From: Penicillus capitatus
Taxonomy: Eukaryota; Chlorophyta
NCBI GenBank assembly: GCA_965649825.1
Contig: OZ287700.1
Coordinates: forward strand, 1 to 64,000
DNA length: 64,000 nucleotides
Reading direction: 5' to 3'
The position numbers and the translations under genes are program-made. Positions within the stretch are counted from its first letter, which is position 1, and each line of letters opens with the position of its first letter. Below, piece by piece: positions 1-12,073 of the stretch. The notes below the pieces were generated by a model that saw only the letters and a list, made by a program, of their open reading frames with translations, made no database searches and had not been told where the DNA came from.

Positions 1-3000
1 CTGAACTTAATAAAGGGATCAACTCAAGGGCCGGCGGTTAACATTGAACATTCTCTATCACCCGCTTTGAACATTCTCTATACCCCATCTAGAACGTGCT
101 TCTGAACTTAATAAGGGATCAACTCTAGGGCCCGGCGGTTAACATCGAACATTCTCTATCCCCACTTTGAACATCTTCTTATATCCTTATAACACGTGCT
201 TCTGAACTTAATAAAGGGATCAACTATAGGGCCCGGCGGTTAACATTGAACATTCTCTATCCCCGCTTTGAACATTCTCTATACCCCATCTAGAACGTGC
301 TTCTGAACTTAATAAAGGGATCAACTCTAGGCCCGGCGGTTAACTTGAAGGTATCAACGCAGAGTACTCTTATAACACGTGCTTCTGAACTTAATAAAGG
401 GATCAACTCTAGGGCCCGGCGGTTAACATTGAACATTCTCTATCCCCCGCTTTGAACATTCTCTATACCCCATCTAGAACGTGCTTCTGAACTTAATAAA
501 GGGATCAACTCTAGGGCCCGGCGGTTAACATCGAACATTCTCTATCCCCCACTTTGAACATCTTCTATATCCTTATAACACGTGCTTCTGAACTTAATAA
601 AGGGATCAACTCTAGGGCCCGGCGGTTAACATTGAACATTCTCTATCCCCCGCTTTGAACATTCTCTATACCCCATCTAGAACGTGCTTCTGAACTTAAT
701 AAAGGGATCAACTCTAGGGCCCGGCGGTTAACATCGAACATTCTCTATCCCCCACTTTGAACATCTTCTATATCCTTATAACACGTGCTTCTGAACTTAA
801 TAAAGGGATCAACTCTAGGGCCCGGCGGTTAACATTGAACATTCTCTATCCCCCGCTTTGAACATTCTCTATACCCCATCTAGAACGTGCTTCTGAACTT
901 AATAAAGGGATCAACTCTAGGGCCCGGCGGTTAACATCGAACATTCTCTATCCCCCACTTTGAACATCTTCTATATCCTTATAACACGTGCTTCTGAACT
1001 TAATAAAGGGATCAACTCTAGGGCCCGGCGGTTAACATTGAACATTCTCTATCCCCCGCTTTGAACATTCTCTATACCCCATCTAGAACGTGCTTCTGAA
1101 CTTAATAAAGGGATCAACTCTAGGGCCCGGCGGTTAACATCGAACATTCTCTATCCCCCACTTTGAACATCTTCTATATCCTTATAACACGTGCTTCTGA
1201 ACTTAATAAAGGGATCAACTCTAGGGCCCGGCGGTTAACATTGAACATTCTCTATCCCCCGCTTTGAACATTCTCTATACCCCATCTAGAACGTGCTTCT
1301 GAACTTAATAAAGGGATCAACTCTAGGGCCCGGCGGTTAACATCGAACATTCTCTATCCCCCACTTTGAACATCTTCTATATCCTTATAACACGTGCTTC
1401 TGAACTTAATAAAGGGATCAACTCTAGGGCCCGGCGGTTAACATTGAACATTCTCTATCCCCCGCTTTGAACATTCTCTATACCCCATCTAGAACGTGCT
1501 TCTGAACTTAATAAAGGGATCAACTCTAGGGCCCGGCGGTTAACATCGAACATTCTCTATCCCCCACTTTGAACATCTTCTATATCCTTATAACACGTGC
1601 TTCTGAACTTAATAAAGGGATCAACTCTAGGGCCCGGCGGTTAACATTGAACATTCTCTATCCCCCGCTTTGAACATTCTCTATACCCCATCTAGAACGT
1701 GCTTCTGAACTTAATAAAGGGATCAACTCTAGGGCCCGGCGGTTAACATCGAACATTCTCTATCCCCCACTTTGAACATCTTCTATATCCTTATAACACG
1801 TGCTTCTGAACTTAATAAAGGGATCAACTCTAGGGCCCGGCGGTTAACATTGAACATTCTCTATCCCCCGCTTTGAACATTCTCTATACCCCATCTAGAA
1901 CGTGCTTCTGAACTTAATAAAGGGATCAACTCTAGGGCCCGGCGGTTAACATCGAACATTCTCTATCCCCCACTTTGAACATCTTCTATATCCTTATAAC
2001 ACGTGCTTCTGAACTTAATAAAGGGATCAACTCTAGGGCCCGGCGGTTAACATTGAACATTCTCTATCCCCCGCTTTGAACATTCTCTATACCCCATCTA
2101 GAACGTGCTTCTGAACTTAATAAAGGGATCAACTCTAGGGCCCGGCGGTTAACATCGAACATTCTCTATCCCCCACTTTGAACATCTTCTATATCCTTAT
2201 AACACGTGCTTCTGAACTTAATAAAGGGATCAACTCTAGGGCCCGGCGGTTAACATTGAACATTCTCTATCCCCCGCTTTGAACATTCTCTATACCCCAT
2301 CTAGAACGTGCTTCTGAACTTAATAAAGGGATCAACTCTAGGGCCCGGCGGTTAACATCGAACATTCTCTATCCCCCACTTTGAACATCTTCTATATCCT
2401 TATAACACGTGCTTCTGAACTTAATAAAGGGATCAACTCTAGGGCCCGGCGGTTAACATTGAACATTCTCTATCCCCCGCTTTGAACATTCTCTATACCC
2501 CATCTAGAACGTGCTTCTGAACTTAATAAAGGGATCAACTCTAGGGCCCGGCGGTTAACATCGAACATTCTCTATCCCCCACTTTGAACATCTTCTATAT
2601 CCTTATAACACGTGCTTCTGAACTTAATAAAGGGATCAACTCTAGGGCCCGGCGGTTAACATTGAACATTCTCTATCCCCCGCTTTGAACATTCTCTATA
2701 CCCCATCTAGAACGTGCTTCTGAACTTAATAAAGGGATCAACTCTAGGGCCCGGCGGTTAACATCGAACATTCTCTATCCCCCACTTTGAACATCTTCTA
2801 TATCCTTATAACACGTGCTTCTGAACTTAATAAAGGGATCAACTCTAGGGCCCGGCGGTTAACATTGAACATTCTCTATCCCCCGCTTTGAACATTCTCT
2901 ATACCCCATCTAGAACGTGCTTCTGAACTTAATAAAGGGATCAACTCTAGGGCCCGGCGGTTAACATCGAACATTCTCTATCCCCCACTTTGAACATCTT

Positions 3001-6000
3001 CTATATCCTTATAACACGTGCTTCTGAACTTAATAAAGGGATCAACTCTAGGGCCCGGCGGTTAACATTGAACATTCTCTATCCCCCGCTTTGAACATTC
3101 TCTATACCCCATCTAGAACGTGCTTCTGAACTTAATAAAGGGATCAACTCTAGGGCCCGGCGGTTAACATCGAACATTCTCTATCCCCCACTTTGAACAT
3201 CTTCTATATCCTTATAACACGTGCTTCTGAACTTAATAAAGGGATCAACTCTAGGGCCCGGCGGTTAACATTGAACATTCTCTATCCCCCGCTTTGAACA
3301 TTCTCTATACCCCATCTAGAACGTGCTTCTGAACTTAATAAAGGGATCAACTCTAGGGCCCGGCGGTTAACATCGAACATTCTCTATCCCCCACTTTGAA
3401 CATCTTCTATATCCTTATAACACGTGCTTCTGAACTTAATAAAGGGATCAACTCTAGGGCCCGGCGGTTAACATTGAACATTCTCTATCCCCCGCTTTGA
3501 ACATTCTCTATACCCCATCTAGAACGTGCTTCTGAACTTAATAAAGGGATCAACTCTAGGGCCCGGCGGTTAACATCGAACATTCTCTATCCCCCACTTT
3601 GAACATCTTCTATATCCTTATAACACGTGCTTCTGAACTTAATAAAGGGATCAACTCTAGGGCCCGGCGGTTAACATTGAACATTCTCTATCCCCCGCTT
3701 TGAACATTCTCTATACCCCATCTAGAACGTGCTTCTGAACTTAATAAAGGGATCAACTCTAGGGCCCGGCGGTTAACATCGAACATTCTCTATCCCCCAC
3801 TTTGAACATCTTCTATATCCTTATAACACGTGCTTCTGAACTTAATAAAGGGATCAACTCTAGGGCCCGGCGGTTAACATTGAACATTCTCTATCCCCCG
3901 CTTTGAACATTCTCTATACCCCATCTAGAACGTGCTTCTGAACTTAATAAAGGGATCAACTCTAGGGCCCGGCGGTTAACATCGAACATTCTCTATCCCC
4001 CACTTTGAACATCTTCTATATCCTTATAACACGTGCTTCTGAACTTAATAAAGGGATCAACTCTAGGGCCCGGCGGTTAACATTGAACATTCTCTATCCC
4101 CCGCTTTGAACATTCTCTATACCCCATCTAGAACGTGCTTCTGAACTTAATAAAGGGATCAACTCTAGGGCCCGGCGGTTAACATCGAACATTCTCTATC
4201 CCCCACTTTGAACATCTTCTATATCCTTATAACACGTGCTTCTGAACTTAATAAAGGGATCAACTCTAGGGCCCGGCGGTTAACATTGAACATTCTCTAT
4301 CCCCCGCTTTGAACATTCTCTATACCCCATCTAGAACGTGCTTCTGAACTTAATAAAGGGATCAACTCTAGGGCCCGGCGGTTAACATCGAACATTCTCT
4401 ATCCCCCACTTTGAACATCTTCTATATCCTTATAACACGTGCTTCTGAACTTAATAAAGGGATCAACTCTAGGGCCCGGCGGTTAACATTGAACATTCTC
4501 TATCCCCCGCTTTGAACATTCTCTATACCCCATCTAGAACGTGCTTCTGAACTTAATAAAGGGATCAACTCTAGGGCCCGGCGGTTAACATCGAACATTC
4601 TCTATCCCCCACTTTGAACATCTTCTATATCCTTATAACACGTGCTTCTGAACTTAATAAAGGGATCAACTCTAGGGCCCGGCGGTTAACATTGAACATT
4701 CTCTATCCCCCGCTTTGAACATTCTCTATACCCCATCTAGAACGTGCTTCTGAACTTAATAAAGGGATCAACTCTAGGGCCCGGCGGTTAACATCGAACA
4801 TTCTCTATCCCCCACTTTGAACATCTTCTATATCCTTATAACACGTGCTTCTGAACTTAATAAAGGGATCAACTCTAGGGCCCGGCGGTTAACATTGAAC
4901 ATTCTCTATCCCCCGCTTTGAACATTCTCTATACCCCATCTAGAACGTGCTTCTGAACTTAATAAAGGGATCAACTCTAGGGCCCGGCGGTTAACATCGA
5001 ACATTCTCTATCCCCCACTTTGAACATCTTCTATATCCTTATAACACGTGCTTCTGAACTTAATAAAGGGATCAACTCTAGGGCCCGGCGGTTAACATTG
5101 AACATTCTCTATCCCCCGCTTTGAACATTCTCTATACCCCATCTAGAACGTGCTTCTGAACTTAATAAAGGGATCAACTCTAGGGCCCGGCGGTTAACAT
5201 CGAACATTCTCTATCCCCCACTTTGAACATCTTCTATATCCTTATAACACGTGCTTCTGAACTTAATAAAGGGATCAACTCTAGGGCCCGGCGGTTAACA
5301 TTGAACATTCTCTATCCCCCGCTTTGAACATTCTCTATACCCCATCTAGAACGTGCTTCTGAACTTAATAAAGGGATCAACTCTAGGGCCCGGCGGTTAA
5401 CATCGAACATTCTCTATCCCCCACTTTGAACATCTTCTATATCCTTATAACACGTGCTTCTGAACTTAATAAAGGGATCAACTCTAGGGCCCGGCGGTTA
5501 ACATTGAACATTCTCTATCCCCCGCTTTGAACATTCTCTATACCCCATCTAGAACGTGCTTCTGAACTTAATAAAGGGATCAACTCTAGGGCCCGGCGGT
5601 TAACATTGAACATTCTCTATCCCCCGCTTTGAACATTCTCTATACCCCATCTAGAACGTGCTTCTGAACTTAATAAAGGGATCAACTCTAGGGCCCGGCG
5701 GTTAACATTGAACATTCTCTATCCCCCGCTTTGAACATTCTCTATACCCCATCTAGAACGTGCTTCTGAACTTAATAAAGGGATCAACTCTAGGGCCCGG
5801 CGGTTAACATCGAACATTCTCTATCCCCCACTTTGAACATCTTCTATATCCTTATAACACGTGCTTCTGAACTTAATAAAGGGATCAACTCTAGGGCCCG
5901 GCGGTTAACATTGAACATTCTCTATCCCCCGCTTTGAACATTCTCTATACCCCATCTAGAACGTGCTTCTGAACTTAATAAAGGGATCAACTCTAGGGCC

Positions 6001-7746
6001 CGGCGGTTAACATTGAACATTCTCTATCCCCCGCTTTGAACATTCTCTATACCCCATCTAGAACGTGCTTCTGAACTTAATAAAGGGATCAACTCTAGGG
6101 CCCGGCGGTTAACATCGAACATTCTCTATCCCCCACTTTGAACATCTTCTATATCCTTATAACACGTGCTTCTGAACTTAATAAAGGGATCAACTCTAGG
6201 GCCCGGCGGTTAACATCGAACATTCTCTATCCCCCACTTTGAACATCTTCTATATCCTTATAACACGTGCTTCTGAACTTAATAAAGGGATCAACTCTAG
6301 GGCCCGGCGGTTAACATCGAACATTCTCTATCCCCCGCTTTGAACATTCTCTATACCCCATCTAGAACGTGCTTCTGAACTTAATAAAGGGATCAACTCT
6401 AGGGCCCGGCGGTTAACATCGAACATTCTCTATCCCCCACTTTGAACATCTTCTATATCCTTATAACACGTGCTTCTGAACTTAATAAAGGGATCAACTC
6501 TAGGGCCCGGCGGTTAACATTGAACATTCTCTATCCCCCGCTTTGAACATTCTCTATACCCCATCTAGAACGTGCTTCTGAACTTAATAAAGGGATCAAC
6601 TCTAGGGCCCGGCGGTTAACATCGAACATTCTCTATCCCCCACTTTGAACATCTTCTATATCCTTATAACACGTGCTTCTGAACTTAATAAAGGGATCAA
6701 CTCTAGGGCCCGGCGGTTAACATCGAACATTCTCTATCCCCCACTTTGAACATCTTCTATATCCTTATAACACGTGCTTCTGAACTTAATAAAGGGATCA
6801 ACTCTAGGGCCCGGCGGTTAACATCGAACATTCTCTATCCCCCACTTTGAACATCTTCTATATCCTTATAACACGTGCTTCTGAACTTAATAAAGGGATC
6901 AACTCTAGGGCCCGGCGGTTAACATTGAACATTCTCTATCCCCCGCTTTGAACATTCTCTATACCCCATCTAGAACGTGCTTCTGAACTTAATAAAGGGA
7001 TCAACTCTAGGGCCCGGCGGTTAACATCGAACATTCTCTATCCCCCACTTTGAACATCTTCTATATCCTTATAACACGTGCTTCTGAACTTAATAAAGGG
7101 ATCAACTCTAGGGCCCGGCGGTTAACATTGAACATTCTCTATCCCCCGCTTTGAACATTCTCTATACCCCATCTAGAACGTGCTTCTGAACTTAATAAAG
7201 GGATCAACTCTAGGGCCCGGCGGTTAACATCGAACATTCTCTATCCCCCACTTTGAACATCTTCTATATCCTTATAACACGTGCTTCTGAACTTAATAAA
7301 GGGATCAACTCTAGGGCCCGGCGGTTAACATTGAACATTCTCTATCCCCCGCTTTGAACATTCTCTATACCCCATCTAGAACGTGCTTCTGAACTTAATA
7401 AAGGGATCAACTCTAGGGCCCGGCGGTTAACATCGAACATTCTCTATCCCCCCCTTTGAACATCTTCTATATCCTTATAACACGTGCTTCTGAACTTAAT
7501 AAAGGGATCAACTCTAGGGCCCGGCGGTTAACATCGAACATTCTCTATCCCCCACTTTGAACATCTTCTATATCCTTATAACACGTGCTTCTGAACTTAA
7601 TAAAGGGATCAACTCTAGGGCCCGGCGGTTAACATTGAACATTCTCTATCCCCCGCTTTGAACATTCTCTATACCCCATCTAGAACGTGCTTCTGAACTT
7701 AATAAAGGGATCAACTCTAGGGCCCGGCGGTTAACATTGAACATTT
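1..7746. repeat. Satellite array, alternating 102/101-bp monomers
   Basis: About 73 head-to-tail copies of a ~101.5-bp unit fill the start of the window. Two monomer types share a long core (CTTCTGAACTTAATAAAGGG ... CTAGGGCCCGGCGGTTAACA) but differ in the remaining part: type A carries ATACCCCATCTAGAACGTG, type B carries ATATCCTTATAACACGTG. The GGTTAAC landmark falls at 421, 523, 624 and 726, so A is 102 bp, B is 101 bp and the higher-order unit is 203 bp. From about 420 to 5570 the A-B alternation is strict and copies are nearly identical; after about 5570 runs of A-A-A and B-B-B appear. The core contains the palindromes GGGCCC and GTTAAC, and type B contains CACGTG. No ORF runs through it. 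Its job (subtelomeric, centromeric or other heterochromatin) cannot be told from sequence. Confidence 0.98.
348..369. other. Adapter-like insert (SMART-type primer sequence) inside the satellite
   Basis: One monomer is broken here: after the usual GGCGGTTAAC it reads TTGAA, then GGTATCAACGCAGAGTACT (350-368), then resumes at CTTATAACACGTGC. The 19-base stretch has no counterpart in any other monomer and matches, from memory, the core of the template-switch/SMART PCR primer family. The unit is also shortened by about 35 bp. The likeliest reading is a chimeric or untrimmed library fragment in the assembly, not biology. Confidence 0.75.
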
Positions 7747-10203
7747 TTTATCTGGTGTTTTACATAGTTTTTATGTGTCCGGGTCCCGGCGGTTTCCTAT
7801 GTGTACATGTACCCCTAACTTGTTCTTGATAACCACAGGCCCCTAAGGTTGTTTTTCTTGTCAAGTTCAAAAGCACGCGATAAGTGAGAGTAGCTGTTTG
7901 CGAAGCCGATGATAGAGGCAATTTGTACGAAAGGTGAGTGAGCTTTAAGATGGGCCCGCATGGGGACGCACGGGAAGGTTCTGCATGTCTGCCGAACGAC
8001 TCGACCAAGGCAACCGGGATGCTAGTAGGAGTGTTTTGCGTTGGTTTGCGTGCTCGATGGCGGCCAACTCGTTGCTCGACTCGGAGGTGAAACGCTGATG
8101 TGACGACCTGCTGAACAGCTGAACATGTTTGCATGGAGGTCCACGGGAAGGTTCCGCATGTCGGCCTGACGACTCGACCAAGGTAACCGGGATGCTGGTA
8201 GGAGTGTTTTGCGCTGGTTTGCGTGCTCGATGGCGGCCAACTCGTTGCCGGACCCGTAGCTGGAAATCTGATGTGACGACCCGCTGAACCGCTGAACGGG
8301 TCCGCATGGGGGTGCACGGGAAGGTTCCGCATGTTCTCCAAACGACTTGGCCGAAGCAACTGGGATGTTCCTAGAAGTTCAACATGTGCATCCACGTGCA
8401 GGTTTGCATCCATCGAGATCTTCAAGTCGTCGTCGGCTTCGGGTCGTAACAATTTAACCGTAGCTGCGGGTCGTAACAATTGAAGCAAAGGGGGGACCCT
8501 TTTTTCGGCTCTGAGACGTTTCACCTCAGGCATCTGTCGCCGAGCGATGTGACCTTGTCTTGTTCTGTGGGGGTCAGCTGTGCGCAGGGGCGCTGCCTGT
8601 CTTGTCGACTGTGTCTTAGGACGATCTTCTCTGGTCCAGGTGCGCGATGACTCACTCTTTCGTGGAGTCGCATCATCAGGGCCGCATAAAGGGGGAAGAA
8701 TGGGTGGACTTTTGTTCTTACACACATACGTTTCTTGTTGTAAGACTTTCTGTTTACCTCGCATCCTAGCGGATCACGACGCAGAACACAACGTTCAACG
8801 CGCTACCATCCTCTACGCGCCTCTCTATCCCTCCTTCGAAGACCGCCTTAACAGATTTCGTCAGGCGGAAACATCCGATTTGCAACAGCGAGGGGCAGAG
8901 CCGATCATCGACAACGCGGAGATATACGGCTCGCAGCGAAGCTCCGAAGACGCTAGTGTTGACCTAGTAGCGCCGCTTCCAGAAGACATCCCTTCTCCCG
9001 GACCTCCAGACGCTGTCATGATGAACAGACCCCCGGGGATGGCTTTACGCGACAGCATCGACTGAAGACCGTAGTTTCCATTTTTTGTGGGTGTTTGCTT
9101 GCAGTGTTTTTCGGAGTTGGCGGGAAGCGTGGCGTCGCTTAGCGATGGGACTTTGTCTTGTGGACGGAGGGTTCACCTTGGCAGGAGGTGCTGGCTGAGT
9201 CATCCGAGGCTGTCCAGAGCTCCATGCTCTGGTGAACAAGTGGATCAGTGGCAACAACCAGCTGCCCATTAGGATTTTTACAATTGCGTTGTCTAAAGAA
9301 GAGCTCCACTTCCGACAACCTTGTAATTTTTTTGTCATAAATTCTTGTTAGAAGTTTTCGTAGTTGTGGCGGCGGCGGCGCAGGACGTGAAGGCGATCCA
9401 ATGATGTGTCAATATTCTTAAAAACTGCGCACACAATAGAGGAGTACTTCGGCAACATTGGACTGTAAGCATGGAGGGCGTCTCGCTGAAAAAATGTAAC
9501 CACGCCGCGATCGTCTCATCGGTATCGTTCGCGTCGGCAGGGATCGACCACCCTATAAGACACTGTCCCTTGTCGACGACATTGCACAGACGTTGCAGAT
9601 GTGGTTCTAGTCTTTCACGATCTTGAAAAGTTTTACACCAATTGGCTCCTTTATGAGAATTCCTTGAACATCCATCGCAAACTAAAACACAGGGATCAAT
9701 GTTTACAAGCAAGCAAGCACAATATCTCCCCGTGCATCCAGGTAACAACACCATTCTCTAGAATGTTGGATGTTATCGACGGTCGGGAAGGTTATCCGCC
9801 GTGTTTGGTATTTGAGTTCGGCCAAGACACTGAGAACCACATCCTGATCTTCGAGATGATTGCAGACCCACAAAACTAACGTGTGCTTTGAGATGTGCCG
9901 TTCTGGCAGAGAGATTTGAGAACTAGATTTCCCCGCATGCCACTCTTTGACACATATGCCAAATCTGACCAAGCTTTCGTGACCTGTGCCAGGCAAGAGA
10001 GCTCGCCCATCAGCAGACTTACGACAACTGTCCGGCCAGAGTCACATCAAGACAACATTGCGCCTCAAATCTACTTCAACTGGGAATGTATCGGTATGGC
10101 TTCTGCCCATGCGACGCCACTGCATAGCCATGTAATTCTTTACGAACATCATATGAATATCTGTTAGGACGTGAGATGGACATCGGATTCTAGCAGTGTC
10201 TAG
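7747..10203. other. Transition from satellite; no confidently supported gene
   Basis: The stretch is more GC-rich than the satellite and has overlapping ORFs on both strands. It contains the 173-bp tandem repeat described separately and a 27-bp step duplication of CGGGTCGTAACAATT at 8440 and 8467. An ORF on the plus strand (8580-9064) has a protein-like acidic/proline-rich second half, and a minus-strand ORF at 9335-9754 is cysteine-containing. Neither has a recognisable domain or a clear splice partner, so I do not call them genes. Confidence 0.4.
7951..8340. repeat. 173-bp tandem repeat, about 2.2 copies
   Basis: The phrase ACGGGAAGGTT recurs at 7970, 8143 and 8316, exactly 173 bp apart. 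Between the first two landmarks most of the unit is repeated with scattered substitutions, including GGAGTGTTTTGCG and TGCTCGATGGCGGCCAACTC. The period is not a multiple of three, so the long minus-strand ORF over it changes reading frame between copies and is not evidence of a repetitive protein. Confidence 0.9.
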
Positions 10204-10657
10204 TCACTTCAACGATGTGCTTGATATGACTGGTTGTGTATAGAAGGAGCCAGATGGGCCTCCTCGTTGTAACAAAGGTTGGCGTGTTCTGGTAATACGA
10301 TCCTCAACAATACCCACGAGCATGGGGCGATCCATCTCCAAACTTGTGTCGCCCACTTTCAGGTTTTCGTCCATCGCGCTTTTGATCGTCGCCAACTTAG
10401 CGTCCAGCCTGTTAATGGCATGAGCTGTCGCGTCGATATAAGTCTGTGTCAGACGCCTGCCACGGCTATCTGAGGCACCGGAAGGAGCTAAGACACACAA
10501 GATAATCAATACAGGAAGTCGCGTATGTGCACTTACTGACGGGCAGGCGACAACGGTTCTGGCCCCGCGGACCGGACACGCTGTCCGCGTCCTGATGGGA
10601 CAGCGGTCCGTGGGCGCCAGGGGTATTTATTGGCTGGTGTGCCCCACCCTGTAGCAT
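10204..10657 (-). CDS. Small coiled-coil-like protein, paralogue of the gene at 18444-19024
   Basis: Two exons (10537-10657 and 10204-10487) joined over a 49-nt intron with a GTAAGT donor and TGTGTCTTAG acceptor give a 134-residue protein with an intact frame. Exon 1 is proline/glycine/histidine-rich. Exon 2 begins with a short PSGASD linker followed by RRLTQTY, a helical heptad-like segment (IDATAHAINRLDAKLATIK) and the phrase GDTSLEMDRPML. The same order of motifs occurs in the 177-residue protein at 18444-19024 (LTQSY ... DRLARIK ... GDTTIEINRPIL), with the intron at the equivalent place just before the linker. I recognise no known domain. A heptad pattern suggests self-association (inference). 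Exon 1 is less certain than exon 2. Confidence 0.6.
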
Positions 10658-11323
10658 TAGCTTTTGCTCAGGACTGTCTCCTTCGTTTCGCTGTCCGAAG
10701 ACGCCTCACAACACGTTCGCAAGGCACGCAAGACATGAACGCGCAGACAGATGCGACGACAAGACACGTGATGTGACGTCTCGCGTCCCCTTAACGGCAT
10801 CCCATCGGCCATCGCCAAGACACCTTTATCTCAGACCCGACGGCGCCTGATAGGCGAGACACGTATCTGTCGACGTCTGCTTACCAAAAGGAGAGATACA
10901 TGACGACAAAGAACATGTCAGGGCTGCCGTCGCGAGGCTTCATGGGCACAGGCTACACCCAGTGCGTGAACGAAGAACCCAGAAGAGAAACCCTGTGACA
11001 GTATCTTGGAATGATAGCACAAGGAGATGAGCGTGTTCTTGTGCTGAGAGTTGAGATGGCATCTGTTGTCCTCCATATTTCCACAGAAAACGCGTCGGAA
11101 CGAGACCAAATGGTAGCTCCATTAAGCGTGCAAACATATCTTGCCAGAAGACGAAAGTGGTTGTTGACTGCACTATAGAATGGCCGCTGAACCACGAGCC
11201 AGTAAAACTGAGGACTGAAATATGATGCTCAGCCAAAAGTACGTGTACGTTCGTTCGGGCGGTCAAAACGGCCTTCCTCCGATCTTCGCGGCGACGGCTG
11301 GGCCTTCATCCGATCTTCGAGAC

Positions 11324-11330
11324 TATATAA
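11324..11330 (+). promoter_or_regulatory. TATA-like element upstream of the homeodomain gene
   Basis: TATATAA lies 110 bp before the ATG at 11440, in an otherwise GC-balanced stretch, preceded by two copies of the phrase CCGATCTTCG (11278-11287 and 11310-11319). Position and sequence fit a core promoter; there is no direct evidence of transcription. Confidence 0.45.
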
Positions 11331-11439
11331 CTGCGCAAATCATTTGACGATCCATCGGAAGCACGTCGCAACCACAGCTTCGACCATTGCCACCCTGCAC
11401 CGCGCCTCGAATTTCCTGTTGTTTGTATCAGGCTACACC

Positions 11440-12073
11440 ATGACAGAATGGAGTGCAGATTTCAATTATCATCCGCGCAGCGTTGCTCCAAAGAGCAAAT
11501 TTCGCCCTAACGAGGCGCAACTACACCTCCTGCATCAACACTTTAACGCAGGTACGTCAATCCGCACCAACTGAGCTGTGCAATCGGTCGAACGGATGCC
11601 CTATAGGAATGACCAAGGCGACACCTGAGCTTTTTCATGCGGTGAGGCAAGCAGGCCCGGCGACGAAGAATCAAGTCGTGCTATGGATAAAAAACTGGCG
11701 AGCACGTGCAAGACAGCATCAAAAGAGGGCAACCTCTGAACCATCTGGCATACCGGCTGCCGACAGTGAAAGCGTCTGTCGTCTACTGAGAGAGCCTAGT
11801 TTGCAAGAAGCCGGTGATCTGGCCACGAGTGGAAACGAGGAGCGCGATGATGGCCAGACGATTTCGAACTTCGGTCGCGTGCACTCGGCATTGCTCGCAC
11901 AGTTGTTCCCAGCTTTGCAGTCTGTCGCGTCGCAGGATGCGGAGAATCTGAAAACCAAGATTAAAACCTCAACAAGAATATTCTTTTTCGGCGTCGACAA
12001 AGAAGGAAGCGTTCTACAGGCCTTCGAAAGCAATCTGAACAGCCTGGGTTTCAACACATTGTCACCGCCATGA
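11440..12073 (+). CDS. Divergent homeodomain protein
   Basis: Exons 11440-11551 and 11607-12073 join over a 55-nt intron (GTACGT...CTATAG) to give 192 residues. The N-terminal third aligns with a homeodomain: KFRPNEAQLHLLHQHFNAG matches helix 1 and its N-terminal arm, and VVLWIKNWRARAR matches recognition helix 3 (consensus WFQNRRAR, here WIKNWRAR). The intron falls between helix 1 and helix 2. The rest is low-complexity, with a leucine-containing helical stretch near residues 135-170. Homeodomain proteins bind DNA in the nucleus as transcription factors; the altered helix 3 (Trp in place of Arg, Ile in place of Phe) makes target specificity unpredictable. The ATG was chosen because it is the first in frame after an upstream TATA box. 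Confidence 0.7.

Noticed and set aside
1-7746. CRISPR array
   Set aside because: The units are contiguous ~101-bp monomers with no unique spacers, in a eukaryotic context.
7760-8764. 334-codon minus-strand ORF beside the satellite
   Set aside because: It spans a 173-bp repeat whose period is not a multiple of three, so the peptide changes frame between copies; composition is low-complexity and no domain is present.
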